Assembly: GCA_944472155.2 (NCBI GenBank)
Contig: OX235277.1
Location: 14,828,804-14,892,803 of the forward strand
Source: Trichobilharzia szidati
Taxonomy: Eukaryota > Platyhelminthes > Trematoda > Strigeidida > Schistosomatidae
Length of the DNA: 64,000 nucleotides
Reading direction: 5' to 3'
Positions 21,888 to 33,878 of this stretch are shown piece by piece. Made by a program: the position numbers and the translations under genes. Each line of letters starts with the position of its first letter. The stretch's first letter is position 1. Below the pieces are notes generated by a model. It had not been told where the DNA came from, ran no database searches, and saw only the letters and a program-made list of their open reading frames with translations.

Positions 21888-24800
21888 TTAGAAATAAATT
21901 GTCTGTACAAATCTTTGTGGCCAATGTACTCGTCTGCCTGATCTTGTGATTCTTTCTGTTTTGTTAGACGGAATATCATCAGATTTTGAATCTTGAAAGC
22001 AGGAATCATTTTGTGGCGTAATTTTAGGTGATGTTGATGACTTGGGTAAACATTCAGTCACCTCTATTTCCATGAAAGCTGGTTTTACTCGATCGATGCT
22101 TACAATCTCGTGTTTTCCTCCGCGTTCGACAGTGATGATTTTGCTTGTTCTGCTTATTACTTTGAATGGTCCGTCATAAGGTGGTTGAAGTGGTTTCCTT
22201 ACACCGTCGTGTCGTATGAAAACATGCGTGCAATTTTCTAGTTTTTCAGGCATGTATGCTTGGTTGAGCTGATGTCGCGGTGGGTGATATCTTAAAAGAC
22301 TCATATGCTGTCTCAGTTGTTGTACAAAAGTAGTTTCGTCAGTTGGAACTTCAGTGGCTGGGTTGAAATATTCTCCAGGTAGTCGTAAAGTAGTTCCATA
22401 AACTAATTCTGCTGGACAACATTTGATATCTTGTTTTATTGTCGAACGTATTCCAAGAAGTACGAGAGGTAATTTATCGCTCCACTTATCATCGTCCTTC
22501 ACTGCCATCAATGATGCTTTCAGTTGACGATGAAATCTCTCCACTAAGCCGTTTGAACTGGGATGATATGCAGTAGTACGTATACGTTTGATTCCCAGTA
22601 GTTCTGTGAGTTGTTGGAATAAATGGCTTTCGAATTGGGAACCTCTGTCTGTAGTAATAATGGTGGGCACTCCGAAGTTGGAAATCCAATTTTGTACGAT
22701 GCTCTTTGCAACGGTTTCAGCAGAAATATCAGGTAAGGGACAAGCTACTGGCCATCTCGTAAATCTGTCAATACACGTTAAAATGTACGTAAAGCCATTA
22801 GATGGTGGTAATGGTCCAACGATGTCAATGTGTATGTGTTGGAACCTACCATCAGGTTCTGGAAACTGTCCATTAGGCGAAACTGTATGTCGTTGTACTT
22901 TTGACTTTTGGCAGGCTAAACATGATCTGGCCCACTGTTTAATCTCCCGATTCATATTCGGCCATACATATCGGTCACTTATCAGTTTAACTGTTGCTCG
23001 GATGCCAGGGTGAGAAATGCCATGTACTTTGGAAAAAACTGATCTTCGCATTTCTAGTGGGACAAAAGGGCGCGGTTTACCTTTGGAAACATCACACGTA
23101 ATAATTAGTCCTTCATCAAGCATAACATCTTGCAAACGTAAGGAAGTACTCGTGCTATTTTTTATTCTTTTCAGATCCTCGTCCATAGTTTGCAGTCTAG
23201 CCATATTTTTAAGATCAAATTGGTCTTTTTCTAAGGTATTTATATGGATGCGGGATAACGCATCTGCTACCTCGTTTTTATGTCCTTTTATGAATCTAAT
23301 ATCTGAAGTGAACTGTGAAATGAACTCGAGGTGTCTGAGTTCTCTTGGCGAGTACTTATCGTGCTTTGCATTCATGGCCTTGGTTAGTGGTTTGTGGTCT
23401 GTGTAGATGGTAAACGGTATTCCTTCTACCATATGACGAAAATGTTTAACAGCAAGATAGACTGCTAGTAATTCTCTACTGAATGCACTATATCTTGATT
23501 GAGTGGCGTCTAGACGTTTGGAGAAAAAGGAGAGAGGTTGCCATTTCCCAGCAGAAAATTGTTGAAGAACTGCACCGACGGCGACATCTGATGCATCTGT
23601 CATAATCGCTATAGGAGCGTTGACGTCACGACGTACTAGTAAAGTTTCTGAGCTTAGAGTTTGTTTCAGCTTTTCAAATGCCTCGATTGCTGAAGTACTC
23701 ATGTGCAGCGATTTTGCATGACCTTTTAGTAAATCTGTCAGAGGTTGGGCCAGCTGTGCACAGTGAGGAATGAAACGGCGATAAAAATTGACGAGACCAA
23801 GAAATCTGCGTAACTTTTTGAAGGAATCTGGAATCGGGTATTCTTTTATGACTTGCAGCTGTTCTACTATTGGTCGAATGCCTTGATTGTCTACCTGATG
23901 TCCCAAAAATTTTATAGTTTTCTTACCGAATTCACATTTACTTGGTTTAATGACAATTCCATATTCGGCTAAACGTTTAAAGAGTGTTTCTAAGTGATGT
24001 TCGTGCTCCTCAGGGGATTTACTTGCAACCAGTATATCATCGATATAAGCGTAAGTGAATGGGAGGCCGTGCAATACCTGGTCAATGAATCTCTGAAATG
24101 TTTGAGCTGCGTTAGTCAAGCCAAATGGTAGGCGGACGAACTCGAATAAGCCAAAAGGAGTGGTCACCGCCGTTTTGGGGATGTCCTTGGGCTCGACCGG
24201 TATATGGTAGTATGCACGAACGAGGTCAATTTTGGAAAATATCTGAGTACCTGCCATGTTATGGAAAAAATCGTGGATGTGCGGAATTGGGTATCTATCT
24301 GCTATCGTCTGCTTATTTAAAGCTCGGTAATCTCCACATGGTCGTATCTCTGTTGAGTTTTTCTTTGGTACCATATGCAGTGGTGATGACCACGGGCTGT
24401 TTGACGGTCGTATTATTCCTAGATCTAATAATCTGTTGAATTCTGCTTTTGCTATTTGCATTTTAGCTGGATCTAGACGACGTGGTTTTGCTGAGACCGG
24501 TGGACCTTTAGTTACAATATGGTGTGTAACGTTGTGCTTGAGAGAGGCTGTGGAGTAATCGCTCTGTGTCAGTTCAGGAAATTTCTTTAGCAAAATATCG
24601 TACCTGGATAATTGATCTGTTGTGGCTACCATCAAGCGAATACTCTCGACATCTGTGGAGATGCCTGAAATCGATAGTTTACGACTGGTATCTATCAATC
24701 TATGGTGACTAGAGTCAACTAGCAATTCGTAGTGTTGAAGAAAATCTATTCCAATGATAGGAAAGGTTACGTCGGCGACTACGAACTCCCACTCAAATGG

Positions 24801-25136
24801 CGTACTGCATCCAAAATTAAGTTTTTGCCTCCGAGTTCCAAATGTTTTTATGGTAGAATTGTTCGCAGCCTTGAGAACTAATGCTGGGTTTGGTTGTAAG
24901 CGCTCGTTGGGTGTTGGGGGAACTACACTAATTTCTGCACCAGTATCTACCAGGAATTGTGCCCCCGTTGTTTTGTCTGTCACCCTGAATAGACGGCTGT
25001 GGGACGTGTGTTGGCCAGCGACCGCAGTCGTCACCGACCGCCGGCCTTTTCGTTTCCCAACGCCACCGTTTGTTGGAAAGCACAAGGTTGTGTGCACCGT
25101 TTTGCGTGTACCCCAAATTTCCGATGATACCAGCAT
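21888..25136 (-). CDS. pol: Gypsy Pol polyprotein (protease, RT, RNase H, integrase)
   Basis: A 1082-residue frame. Residues before about 29 overlap gag and are probably not made, because Pol is reached by frameshift at 25058-25052. Order: aspartic protease with DTGA at 64-67 and the IIGID motif near 127-131; reverse transcriptase with Asp304 and YIDD at 364-367; RNase H with Asp514, Glu555, Asp580 and Asp625; integrase with the zinc ligands His705, His709, Cys739, Cys742 and the catalytic Asp771, Asp830, Glu866 (D,D-35-E). A C-terminal GPY/F-like module (PPYDGPF, 986-992) and a short tail follow. There is no env and no chromodomain. All catalytic residues are present without stop or frameshift, so the protein looks functional. 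It acts in reverse transcription inside Gag particles and in integration in the nucleus. Confidence 0.95.
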   Translation of the reverse strand: MLVSSEIWGTRKTVHTTLCFPTNGGVGKRKGRRSVTTAVAGQHTSHSRLFRVTDKTTGAQFLVDTGAEISVVPPTPNERLQPNPALVLKAANNSTIKTFGTRRQKLNFGCSTPFEWEFVVADVTFPIIGIDFLQHYELLVDSSHHRLIDTSRKLSISGISTDVESIRLMVATTDQLSRYDILLKKFPELTQSDYSTASLKHNVTHHIVTKGPPVSAKPRRLDPAKMQIAKAEFNRLLDLGIIRPSNSPWSSPLHMVPKKNSTEIRPCGDYRALNKQTIADRYPIPHIHDFFHNMAGTQIFSKIDLVRAYYHIPVEPKDIPKTAVTTPFGLFEFVRLPFGLTNAAQTFQRFIDQVLHGLPFTYAYIDDILVASKSPEEHEHHLETLFKRLAEYGIVIKPSKCEFGKKTIKFLGHQVDNQGIRPIVEQLQVIKEYPIPDSFKKLRRFLGLVNFYRRFIPHCAQLAQPLTDLLKGHAKSLHMSTSAIEAFEKLKQTLSSETLLVRRDVNAPIAIMTDASDVAVGAVLQQFSAGKWQPLSFFSKRLDATQSRYSAFSRELLAVYLAVKHFRHMVEGIPFTIYTDHKPLTKAMNAKHDKYSPRELRHLEFISQFTSDIRFIKGHKNEVADALSRIHINTLEKDQFDLKNMARLQTMDEDLKRIKNSTSTSLRLQDVMLDEGLIITCDVSKGKPRPFVPLEMRRSVFSKVHGISHPGIRATVKLISDRYVWPNMNREIKQWARSCLACQKSKVQRHTVSPNGQFPEPDGRFQHIHIDIVGPLPPSNGFTYILTCIDRFTRWPVACPLPDISAETVAKSIVQNWISNFGVPTIITTDRGSQFESHLFQQLTELLGIKRIRTTAYHPSSNGLVERFHRQLKASLMAVKDDDKWSDKLPLVLLGIRSTIKQDIKCCPAELVYGTTLRLPGEYFNPATEVPTDETTFVQQLRQHMSLLRYHPPRHQLNQAYMPEKLENCTHVFIRHDGVRKPLQPPYDGPFKVISRTSKIITVERGGKHEIVSIDRVKPAFMEIEVTECLPKSSTSPKITPQNDSCFQDSKSDDIPSNKTERITRSGRRVHWPQRFVQTIYF
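25013..25058 (-). promoter_or_regulatory. Programmed -1 frameshift signal
   Basis: The slippery heptamer GGGAAAC lies at 25058-25052, in the right phase for gag (G GGA AAC). A 5-base spacer is followed by a 12-bp stem: GGCCGGCGGTCG (25046-25035) pairs with CGGTCGCTGGCC (25024-25013), three pairs being G-U, around a 10-base loop. The loop holds the gag stop codon (25033-25031). The pol frame is exactly -1 relative to gag. A pseudoknot with downstream sequence is possible but was not shown. Confidence 0.85.
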
Positions 25137-25903
25137 ATATTCTGTTGTAAGCTATATTTACGCCTATTGCGTGAGTGGCTACGTTGTCTTCTGTACGTTG
25201 TGGCAGGTTGTCTATTAACCCTCATTGCCATTAATTGCTCAGTGAGCACGTCGATTTTACGTTCTAAGGCTTCTATGCGCTCGTTTGACGTTTTGTCGAC
25301 TCTGATGGCTTCTGCTTTATTCAGTGGGTCCATCGTGATAACTTTATCTGGTATTCTGCTAGTGGAAGCGACAGATTGAGGTGTTGACCTCTCGTACATG
25401 CGATCTGCGATTTCAGTGAGCCTTTCTATATCAATGTCGTCGTCTCCGAAGGCAAGAACCTGCTGGATGTTTTGCGGAAGTCGTCGCAGCCAGATTTGAT
25501 AAAAGAGACGTTTATCGATTTCTCTTCCTGCAACTAGGCTTTGCATATGCCTCATGAGTTGAGATGGGGTTTTATCACCTAACTCAACATTGCTTAACAG
25601 GCGATCGAGTGCTTGCCTATCTGAAAGCGAAGTGCATCGCAGTACCTCTTCCTTCAACTTGTCATACGGCGCTTCTGTGCTGGGATGAACGATGTATTGT
25701 CGTACCTGCTCGGCGACTTCGTCTGGTAGCACTGTACTCAAAATGCCAAATTTAGCTGTCTGTGATGTGAGCTTATTGCTAGCCAAATAATGTTCCAGTC
25801 GAGCAAACCAAAGATGAGGGTCTCTGGGCTTAAAAACTGGTACAGTAAGAGAGATAGCACTAACAGATCCCAGCTCTAAGTTATCAGAGGTATTGGAAGA
25901 CAT
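25031..25903 (-). CDS. gag: Gypsy Gag protein
   Basis: 290 residues if started at the ATG at 25903-25901 ([12 protein letters not shown]). The frame is open upstream to 26005, but the extra 34 residues are hydrophobic and unlike Gag starts. It contains the region [14 protein letters not shown], typical of Gag in this lineage, a basic stretch SRNRRK, and the nucleocapsid knuckle Cys257-x2-His260-x9-Cys270-x3-Cys274. This CHCC order replaces the usual CCHC. Gag forms the particle and packages the RNA. Gag ends 22 nt downstream of the start of the slippery site. Confidence 0.9.
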   Translation of the reverse strand: MSSNTSDNLELGSVSAISLTVPVFKPRDPHLWFARLEHYLASNKLTSQTAKFGILSTVLPDEVAEQVRQYIVHPSTEAPYDKLKEEVLRCTSLSDRQALDRLLSNVELGDKTPSQLMRHMQSLVAGREIDKRLFYQIWLRRLPQNIQQVLAFGDDDIDIERLTEIADRMYERSTPQSVASTSRIPDKVITMDPLNKAEAIRVDKTSNERIEALERKIDVLTEQLMAMRVNRQPATTYRRQRSHSRNRRKYSLQQNICWYHRKFGVHAKRCTQPCAFQQTVALGNEKAGGR

Positions 25904-26154
25904 GTTACAATTCGTAAAAAATTGGTTTAAGAGTAACAAAATAGCAAAATTTTTGCACAATAAGAATATGGCAAAACAGAAAAATGCAATGCAGGTGCTT
26001 ACCACAAATTACTGCAGGTTGTGCGATGAGCAAACACAAAAATGAGTTCGGAATTTTTAATAAATATATAGATCCGCGAAAGTTAGAGTTTTAATAATCC
26101 AGTAAGTGTAACGACGCGTTGAGGTCAAAAGTCGTCGTCGTCGAGGTCAGCAAG

Positions 26155-26172
26155 TTATCGTTGGGCTCACCA
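26155..26172 (-). promoter_or_regulatory. Primer binding site
   Basis: On the minus strand TGGTGAGCCCAACGATAA begins three bases after the 5' LTR. The TGG start fits pairing with a tRNA 3' CCA. The donor would end GGGCTCACCA; I could not match it to a standard tRNA from memory. Related CsRn1 elements are reported to use tRNA-Trp. Confidence 0.6.
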
Positions 26173-26175
26173 ATT

Positions 26176-26462
26176 TGTTGCTGCTCTATTTTGACTGAAC
26201 TAGAATGCACGTATATCTTAGTACTTCTTCGCGTTTATATTTGTGTCCTAACGTTGTGATTACTCGACATCCACAACGTAATTAAAAAGGCACTTGCGAA
26301 GGAATACGACAGTGTATTATTGCAGCAATCAAAATTCAAAAATCGAGCGAGTACAAAAAGTATCAATTGTTAACATGCATGATTTAGAGTAATAAACAAA
26401 TGAAAGTACAATTACACAATGAAAGTATAGTACGATTATGAGTAATAAAACGGGTCACTACA
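26176..26462 (-). repeat. 5' LTR of Gypsy element
   Basis: 287 bp, identical to 21267-21553. On the minus strand it begins TGTAGTGACCCG and ends CAGCAACA. It should contain the promoter, but no clear TATA box could be singled out. Confidence 0.95.
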
Positions 26463-27670
26463 CTGTATTCAAATTCATCAAGGGGAATAAATGCATGAAG
26501 AATATTGCAGTATTGCCAATGTTGGTAACACTACTCACGAGTAAATCACAATACTGCACTTTTGAATTCCGTACTGTGCTGATGAATGTTCTTATTTTTC
26601 ACTGAGAAAGAGACAATTTTCATGGTATAACTCTCTCAGGTTCTTTATTTGGTTATATCAATCGTCAGTAAGCATCACTTAATCATTATTTGCGATTGTT
26701 TTTTATTGATTGATATTATTATTTACATAAAATATATTATGAATTTTTGTTATTCTTTGTTGTTTTCAATCTAAGATAAAGAAAAGCTAATTGAGATCTG
26801 CTTACAGGATCAAAATAAAGAATGGTCAACAAACAATGGAACAAAAATAGATAATGTTCAGACAGTGCTAAATTAGAAAAGAGTAATTACTGCAGATCAA
26901 GCAAAATGTCAACAATCGTAATGGGTAGATTAGCATGAAATTTCACTCAAAGAGTAAAGTGATACTGCTTGCTATTGATAATCGGTAGTACAGTATCGAT
27001 ACGAAAGTATTGATTTTTTTGATAATAATTATAATGTGAATTTTGACAATGCAGAATTTTTCGTGCAATTTGTAAAGTTTTCCATGGAGTAGATGAATCG
27101 CAAATGGAGCTGCGTAGAAATAATAAGATTTACAGGTTATTAGTGTCTCATACAACAAACACTCTGACAATTCGGATGGGTCAAGGTTGGTAGAAATTGT
27201 GCTGAATTAAACAAAGGCGACAAGTGAAATAATGCCGGATATTGTTCAGAGTGAAATTATCAATGTCAATCTACATAATAAGAGATGGATACACAAACTG
27301 AATTCAAATATGCATAGTTGCATAGAGCCAAATTTAGGAGCATGGCTAAGAATAGCTAAGTTCAGATGGAGTGGTTGAACAAAAGATTATTCTGTTCAGA
27401 GGTTATGAGTGAAAAGTACAAATTTTATTGCTTCTACACCTCTTTTAGGTTGACAGATTTCAAGAAGCATTCCATAGAGAAAAAACCGACAAATTTTTAG
27501 CAGTGTTTGAAGTGTATTTTTCGAAGCATTATAATTATCCTTTATGCATTCAATTGAAGCCAAGTCGAAATTTGAAGAGAAATCAAATGCTTATATTCAA
27601 ATGCTGTTCCTGCTCAACTCAAATTGCATACAGTGATATACACTGGTAAGTAAAAGTATTTCAGCACCTA
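26463..27670. other. Noncoding duplicated region right of Gypsy
   Basis: Continues the block interrupted by the Gypsy element and recurs at 58256-59100. A short open frame at 26943-27170 (minus) resembles the frames at 15976 and 52951 (plus), showing that these are old inverted copies of one noncoding sequence. Confidence 0.5.
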
Positions 27671-29220
27671 ATAATAATAATAATTTGCTTTATTCCAAAA
27701 CAGTACATGTGATACAGAATGGAATCCTCAGCATTTTTACTGCAGTATTGCATCCAGTTAGTACATTATCAAATTCTACCTGTTTCCAGGTTTAGTGACA
27801 GGGACTATTTCAATGTCCTTTTATGCATCAGGTACGACATTTTCGGAGAAAGAAGCATTTAGGATGTTGGTTTCTGGAGAACACAAAGCATCTCCACATT
27901 GTTTTAGAACATATGCAGGTATACCATCAGGGCCAAGGCTACGTGAGGACTTGAGCGTTTTAAGACATTTTAAAACATCGAGAGTATTAAAGTCATGAAA
28001 GTTTTCAGCTACATGATGGATAACATTAGAAGCAGTTAAGGTAGAAGGATAGCGTATAAAAGACTGATTAAGAGCATTAACATCATAAGAGTGAAAAGCA
28101 TTACAACGCTTACTATTGCCAGTAATTTCATTAAAAATTCCCACATGCTGATAGGAGATTTGCATGATAAAAGTGTTTCATTGTATACAGCATTAAGATT
28201 TTTGATTTCGGATTTGATCTGAGCATTAATCTTTTTGAGTCCTAACTTGTCTTTGGATTTGTATAATGTTTCTTTTTGCCTGGGAAGTTGTTTGAGATAA
28301 GGAGATGAGAAGCGGTCGAGGCGTTTGAATAGTGTTTGTTTGGGACAGCATATATCAAGGCAGAACTTAAGATAATCCGTTATACTGATAATTGTGTCAT
28401 CTAAAGAACTTTCATGGAATAAATCCCAGTTAGTGTTTTTTAACATGCACCTTAGATCGAGTAAGTTGTCGGATGAGTAGCATCTTTGTTGTGCTTTCAT
28501 AGACAGATGTGAGAAGACTTTGATATGTGTTTCGCTGAATATTTTTGGTAGAACACGAACAATAGAGTGATCAGAGTTGAGGATCGGTGCACGTTTACGT
28601 GTTTCATATATTCCTTCATCATTTGTAAAAACTAAATCGAGTGCTTTGTCAAGTCGAGTGGTAAATTTGACAATGTTTGAGTGACCAAGTGCTTCAAGGA
28701 AAGAGCAATCTGACGAGTTCAAGTCCCCAGTAATAACAGATAGAGAGTTATCGAAGTTGACAGCGGCAAACATGGTGAATTCATCAGCAAAATTTGAAAG
28801 ATTAGATAGTGAGCAACTGAGAGTAATGTACATGTTTGTAATAAAGATATGTTTATATTTCGGGAGATGTTTGGGACGACATTTGACGGTGATACAGTCT
28901 ATGAAGTTATTTGATAATGAGAAGCAAACATTATTAGAAATAGACCATTTAAAAACGAAGCAGATTTCCTTTCTTTGGTATAATCCTGTCTATCATACTT
29001 CATTATGACTGCGCTTTTGAATTAGGAGTTTTGGGGTGTTAAGGAGTTTAATTTGTTGGACGTTTCAGGTGAATGCTTTTTCTTATTTGTGATGTTGTTA
29101 ACCGTTTTAGATATCCGTCCTCTTAGATTACGTCTGACTTGATATTCCATACACCTAATCCACGTGAATGACGAAAATGTTTTATTAAATGAGGCATTCA
29201 ACATTACTGACATATTGTTA
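27671..29220 (-). pseudogene. Non-LTR retrotransposon fragment (CR1/Jockey type)
   Basis: On the minus strand an endonuclease C-terminus (RPKHLPKYKHIFIT, then GDLNSSDCSFLEALGHSN, LDLVFTND and NSDHSIVRVLP) runs from about 28990 to 28500. It is followed by the linker and the start of reverse transcriptase (LKSSRSLGPDGIPAYVLKQC, about 27930). The frame shifts near 28100-28160, and the conserved Trp after VVPDA is a stop codon. Most of the RT domain is deleted, jumping to a 3' end with AATAAA and (ATT)n at 27671. The 28990-29220 part is assigned with less certainty. A related scrap lies at 59185-59330. It resembles schistosome SR1/Perere LINEs. Confidence 0.8.
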
Positions 29221-30424
29221 TCTACAGCACAGTATTAAAGTACATCCATTTTCATGAAAGCAAGAGTAATTGTTAATATGAGATAATGTGTATCAGAAGT
29301 GAGAGTAAAAGAGATGTAAGCATTCAAACTTTATTGAAATATTTTCATTTAATTTAAAGTTGTGAAAATATGAATATTGGAATTCACTATATGATGTCAC
29401 AAATCCCTTCATAATACTGCATCATTTTCTGACTATCAACAATTCATTTCACAACATCGATTCCACATTTACGTGCAGAATTTTATGCAAGATCATTATG
29501 AATGACGCTACCACCATTCATTGCATTGTCTTCTCATAAGCTGCTTACATCTTAAATAAGTTATCAAGTTTGCATATGGAATCGTTATAACACACCTGCA
29601 AAATTTTACATGATATCAGTTTAAGGGAGGTGAGGGAATTAGTGAAAGAGGCTCAGAAAATTACACTTAAGTATATTTACACAAGCAGTTAAGGTGAAAT
29701 AAAGTATTTATGTATATCTTCAATGGTAAAGGAGATATGTGATAAGGATGACAGGTGCTTTAATAATGAGTGACTAATAAATTGGGTAGCATTTTATTGA
29801 GCTCAACTCTATTCACAGAAACAAGAGACAAGGAAAGTTACACTATATCAAATGAGTGAGGTTGAAGCCAGAGCTTGCATATTCATACGAAATAGAGAAT
29901 AAAGACATCTAGTTACCGTGGCAATGGAAGATTGATAACCTCTTCTTTCTGATCACATAAATCTGTCTACGAGAGTTTCATAAAAATTGCTTTGGTAAAA
30001 GCGAGCGGAATTTGGCTCCTTCACCTACAGATAATTAAAAAAGATTTCGAGATAACAGTGAGATATATGAAAATTAAAATCAGTTTCAGTGAAAAAAAAT
30101 TTGAGTTTGTATGTTACAGGAATCCCGATAAGGATATATAAAAATGTGTGGTTAATTGAAAATACGGTCAAAGTGCTATTCTTCAACCATGTAATTTTAA
30201 CCGGGAAAATGTATTTTAACCTAATAAAATGTGAACAATAAACCTGTGAGTATGTATGTATCCATGTATAAGTGTGAATATACTTCGTCACTAAATGTCA
30301 CTGTGAAAATTTGTGCGTCTTTCATAAAGATCTTGGCTGCTTGAACCTTGTGTATAAATCTCCACCTGAATGTGAAATCTATCTTAAGAAATGAATTGTT
30401 GATTGTCAGAAAATGATGCAATAT
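29220..30424. other. Noncoding, partly inverted duplicate
   Basis: 29440-30010 is an inverted relative of 57790-58240 and of 20830-21240. The rest shows no gene. Confidence 0.4.
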
Positions 30425-31197
30425 ATGAGCATCAGTTTCACGATGCAGCAAGATGATGATGAAAAATTCGATTTTTTGAACATAAATTTGTGAAAAATTA
30501 TATATGATGGAACACTCGAAATATCTTTATATGCGATCATGGAGTGTTCCTCACTTGAATTACAACAGCGTCTGCGGAGTGAGATACAAGCGAACTCATG
30601 TGAATACGCTTGTTTCTAGAGCGAATAGAAAATGTTCACGCAAGAAACTAGACTGTAAACTAATGCTTCTTGAAAAGTGCTTGAAAAAATGGTCACTAAC
30701 AAAGTTTCTTGAACAAATATTACAAGAATGAACTCAAGAAGCTTTTTTTCAACATACTCGACTACAAGAACAATGACATTATGAGAATGTTAAATAAAAG
30801 ATTAAGCACAGCCCTTGCTAGGACGTAACCTGCAGCATTATTAGTCTCCCTCACAGTTTGACAACTACCCCTAACATGTTACATCCTACTGTGTATACCA
30901 ATTCAAATGTATATGCTGGAGCAGTTACATTGGAAGAACAAAGAGGAGAGCCTACGTCAGACTCTTCTAACATGTGCCAAGAAGCCTCCGTTTAATAGGA
31001 CCGAATTGTTCAAGGTCTCCAATCACCAAACACCTGATTGACACAGGACACCGTGTAGATGTGCTGGAACCATTCAAAATAATTAACAGACAAATACCTC
31101 AAGTCTTCTCAGTTTCGCTGAAGCTATAGCTAAAAAATTGAAGCTTGACTTATGTTTTCAAAAAGGATCAGTTATTGAACTTCAATTACTCTTGTGA
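30425..31197 (+). pseudogene. Penelope-like element remnant: RT end and GIY-YIG endonuclease
   Basis: Plus-strand fragments in order: end of the RT domain (SFTMQQDDDEKFDFLNINL, about 30434), the linker (VNTLVSRANRKCSRKKLD, about 30600), and a GIY-YIG-type endonuclease starting YIGRTKRRAYVRLF at 30926. The last continues SPITKHLIDTGHRVD and FKIINRQIPQ and, after a frameshift, ends LDLCFQKGSVIELQLLL-stop at 31195-31197. Internal stops and frameshifts show it is dead. GIY-YIG fused behind RT is specific to PLEs. Confidence 0.75.
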
Positions 31198-31665
31198 CTC
31201 ACTTCTTAGTTATTCTTTGTTTTGTAATTTTGTTATCTTATCTTTTCACCTAACACCTTCATTTTTAACATAACTCTTTGGTGAGATATGTTTTCTTGAC
31301 CTTCTTAGTGTTGCTATCTCTATTGCATCATAAAATTCTCATCTGAACTCATGTGCACCGAAATTTTCATCTTCTCTATCTAATTACATATCGATTACTT
31401 ATTTTTTGTTTTTACCACCCAACAACACAACAATATATATATGTCGTAACACTTTAGGCACCTTGTAAATCAAAACGCCATATTCCACTATGACGCTCTG
31501 ACAATATGCTTGCTAATGAACAATAGTTTGTTAAGAGTGTACACTTTTCATTTTACTAAAGGATCCAGCTTGAATGCAGCTGATGCGAACTGATGAAATA
31601 AATGGAACCAGATTATTTTGCTCCAGTGTTTCTTCTTTTTTGTCTAAATTTATAAAAGGGAATCA

Positions 31666-31930
31666 TTGCATAAAATAAATTTTAGCAACTGCTTAAAACA
31701 CTACATTGTTCAGAGTGGACGTCCCCTTCGTCTTCGTATCCATCAACATAAAGTAGCCGTCAAAAACATGACATCCACTCACTCATATCAATACATACAG
31801 ACAACCACGGAAACCAATTCGACTGAGACAAGGTTCATTGTTAGACAGAGTGAGCTCGAAGAATGTTAGAGGATTTTCAGAAGCCCAAGTGGTATTCCAG
31901 TGAATCGTCAATGATCAGAAACATCAACAC
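31666..31930 (+). pseudogene. Second PLE endonuclease fragment
   Basis: HYIVQSGRPLRLRIHQHKVA resembles the GIY-YIG core (YIGxTGRxLxxRIxxHK) of PLEs. It is followed, out of frame, by RQSELEE- and GFSEA-like stretches. It is not contiguous in sequence with the copy ending at 31197 and differs from it, so it is from another PLE or a rearranged copy. Confidence 0.5.
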
Positions 31931-32574
31931 TGAAGATGTTGCCTAGTAGAGCGTTGAAGTCTTCGCAAACAAACCTTCCAGTTCAGAGATCACAACTACG
32001 TCAATAAAACGTTTCTCTGTGTGTTTCAGAAAATTTGATGCCAAATGATGGAGTATCACTAGACGATTATTGACGTTTTTATTTTCATGCCATACGTTAA
32101 CGTATCGCGAGGTACTTTCACTTGATAAATGACTTCTCATGTTCTCTTTTCGATCATTGCCAGTGTGTTCTGTTGGTCTTTTCATACTTCTAGTTGTGAA
32201 TATTGAACAAGGTTTGGATTCTGAGAATATGTGACAACTTGTTGCAAAGGGAAACGGGTTATCTAAAAATCGAACATAAACATTTAACTGACTGTCTCAA
32301 AATTATACGACTGCAAACCATCGACTAACAGTACACCTTATCTGTTTCCTCAACTTGTACAGAGGTTTATCACCACAGTAGTTATTGGAGGTTAATCGAG
32401 TTTTTAGTTAGTGTGATCCTAATAAACTACAATTAAATTTACTGATTTCTGTCTACAGAGTTACGGAGGAAATGATTTTCAAATTATCTTACTCAGTGTT
32501 GTAATCAAATTGAAGATTCAATATATGAAGAATTAAAGTACTTTATCTGTTTATTATTTTGAATGGTTGTCCTG

Positions 32575-33260
32575 TGTCAGTCAGGTGTTTCGCGATTGGA
32601 GACCTTCAACAATTTGGTCCTTTTAAACGAAGGCTTCTTGGTACATGTTAGAAGAGTCTGACGTAGGCCCTCTTCTCTGTTCTTCCAACGTAACTGCTCC
32701 AGCAGATATTAAAAATAATAAGATACATGTGAATTGGTATACACAGTTGGAAGTAACATGTATTTTCTCCCCAACTTTACGTTCAAATAATGGAATTTTT
32801 CATAATCATCTTGTTCCATCGTGAAAGTGATTCTTTTGTGTACATTGTTGAAAATGTCTAATAGAGACACATCGTGACTCAAACCATTGCATGCAATTAA
32901 AATATCATCAACGTATCTTTAGTAGTCTGTTGTCTCGCCGATTGCACACTTGAGCTTCGTCTGTTTCAGACTGGCCATAAAAATATCACCTTATATTGGA
33001 CCCAGTGTACTCCTCGTTGCCAATCCATCAACCTGACGATACATTTTTTCTGTCAAACTGGAATTGTATTTCATTAGTGCATAATAAGAGAAGCTGATCT
33101 GAATGCAGGTTTGGTAGATGAAGAGTATCAGAGTGTTGACGGGTGATGTCTTAAGTCTCATGCAAATAGATCTGCGTGAATAGAGAACTCACATCGAAGG
33201 AAACCATGATTTTGTCATGAACATTGATTACGTTTAATATGACCTTGTCTGACAGGTTCT
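32575..33260 (-). pseudogene. PLE reverse transcriptase remnant, opposite strand
   Basis: On the minus strand: MVSFDVSSLFTQI (RT motif A region, about 33205), then RQVDGLATRSTLGPI (motif B), then RYVDDILIACNGLS with the catalytic YVDD, then ITFTMEQDDYEKFHYLNVKL, closely matching 30434. The endonuclease start and HLTDTGQ follow, down to about 32575. Stops interrupt every part. About 150 bases (32575-32720) are an inverted repeat of 30890-31060. Confidence 0.75.
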
Positions 33261-33807
33261 AACCTATCAGCTAGCCAGCGAGCATCTATGTGAAACGATA
33301 AATTCACCATTGAGAGTATAGGTCTCATTGGGCAATTCTTTTTATTCCCTTATTCTTTAAATTTTTTCATGCGCTCACGATGTGGAGAATGAACGCGCCT
33401 ACAAGTCACAGCAAAAATTTATTGGTTGTATACAACATTTTGATGCTTTGAGGTTTACAAACGTCACATGCTTTTGTACGCCCTATTCGCATAGAACGTT
33501 CTATTTTGTGTAAGACGTCATTTTGAACTCACACGATACAAAATAATATTGAAATGAATACATTACCATAATATCTTTCTCTCTAAGTTGTTTATAGTTT
33601 CGTGTTGCAGTGAATCTTGTTTTCTTGTCACTGCGACAGAGATCGCTGTCAGACTGATTGTAAAAATAGTAACTAAACGTGAACAAGAATAAAGTCAAAA
33701 ATGTAGCAGATGACATTTCTGAACAACATTCTGAAAATTTGCTTTGTTTTATGTTTAAAGATTTCTTTTTTTGATTATATCTGCTTTCTGTTGAAAAATG
33801 AAATTTT

Positions 33808-33841
33808 ATTGGTTGCTTAATTTGAAAACAAAACTATTTAA
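33808..33841 (+). promoter_or_regulatory. Core promoter of copy D
   Basis: ATTGG at 33808-33812 and TATTTAA at 33835-33841, the latter ending 37 bases before the ATG. Spacing and flanking bases match the other five copies. Confidence 0.55.
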
Positions 33842-33878
33842 GGGAAGATTTCGATCATTTATGTCTCTGAGACGAAAT

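Larger units (their letters stand above)
21267..26462 (-). mobile_element. Intact Gypsy/Ty3 LTR retrotransposon, CsRn1-like
   Basis: A 5196-bp element on the minus strand. Its two 287-bp LTRs are identical by eye, start TG and end CA, and are flanked by a CTGT duplication (21263-21266, 26463-26466). The paralogous block at about 58235-58270 shows the uninterrupted target. Gag and Pol frames are open, and there is a primer binding site, a purine-rich tract and a -1 frameshift signal. The CHCC Gag box (Cx2Hx9Cx3C) is diagnostic of the CsRn1 lineage, which includes Boudicca of Schistosoma mansoni. Identical LTRs imply very recent insertion. Confidence 0.95.

Noticed and set aside
22588..23406. 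Plus-strand open frames of 141 and 129 codons
   Set aside because: They lie entirely antisense to the Gypsy pol gene and are shadows of its codon pattern.
25115..25120. AAATTTG as an alternative slippery site upstream of the gag stop
   Set aside because: It is out of phase: gag reads it as AAA TTT G, whereas slippage needs A AAT TTG. GGGAAAC is in phase and has the stem.
25564..25755. Plus-strand open frame inside the gag region
   Set aside because: Antisense shadow of gag, no motif.
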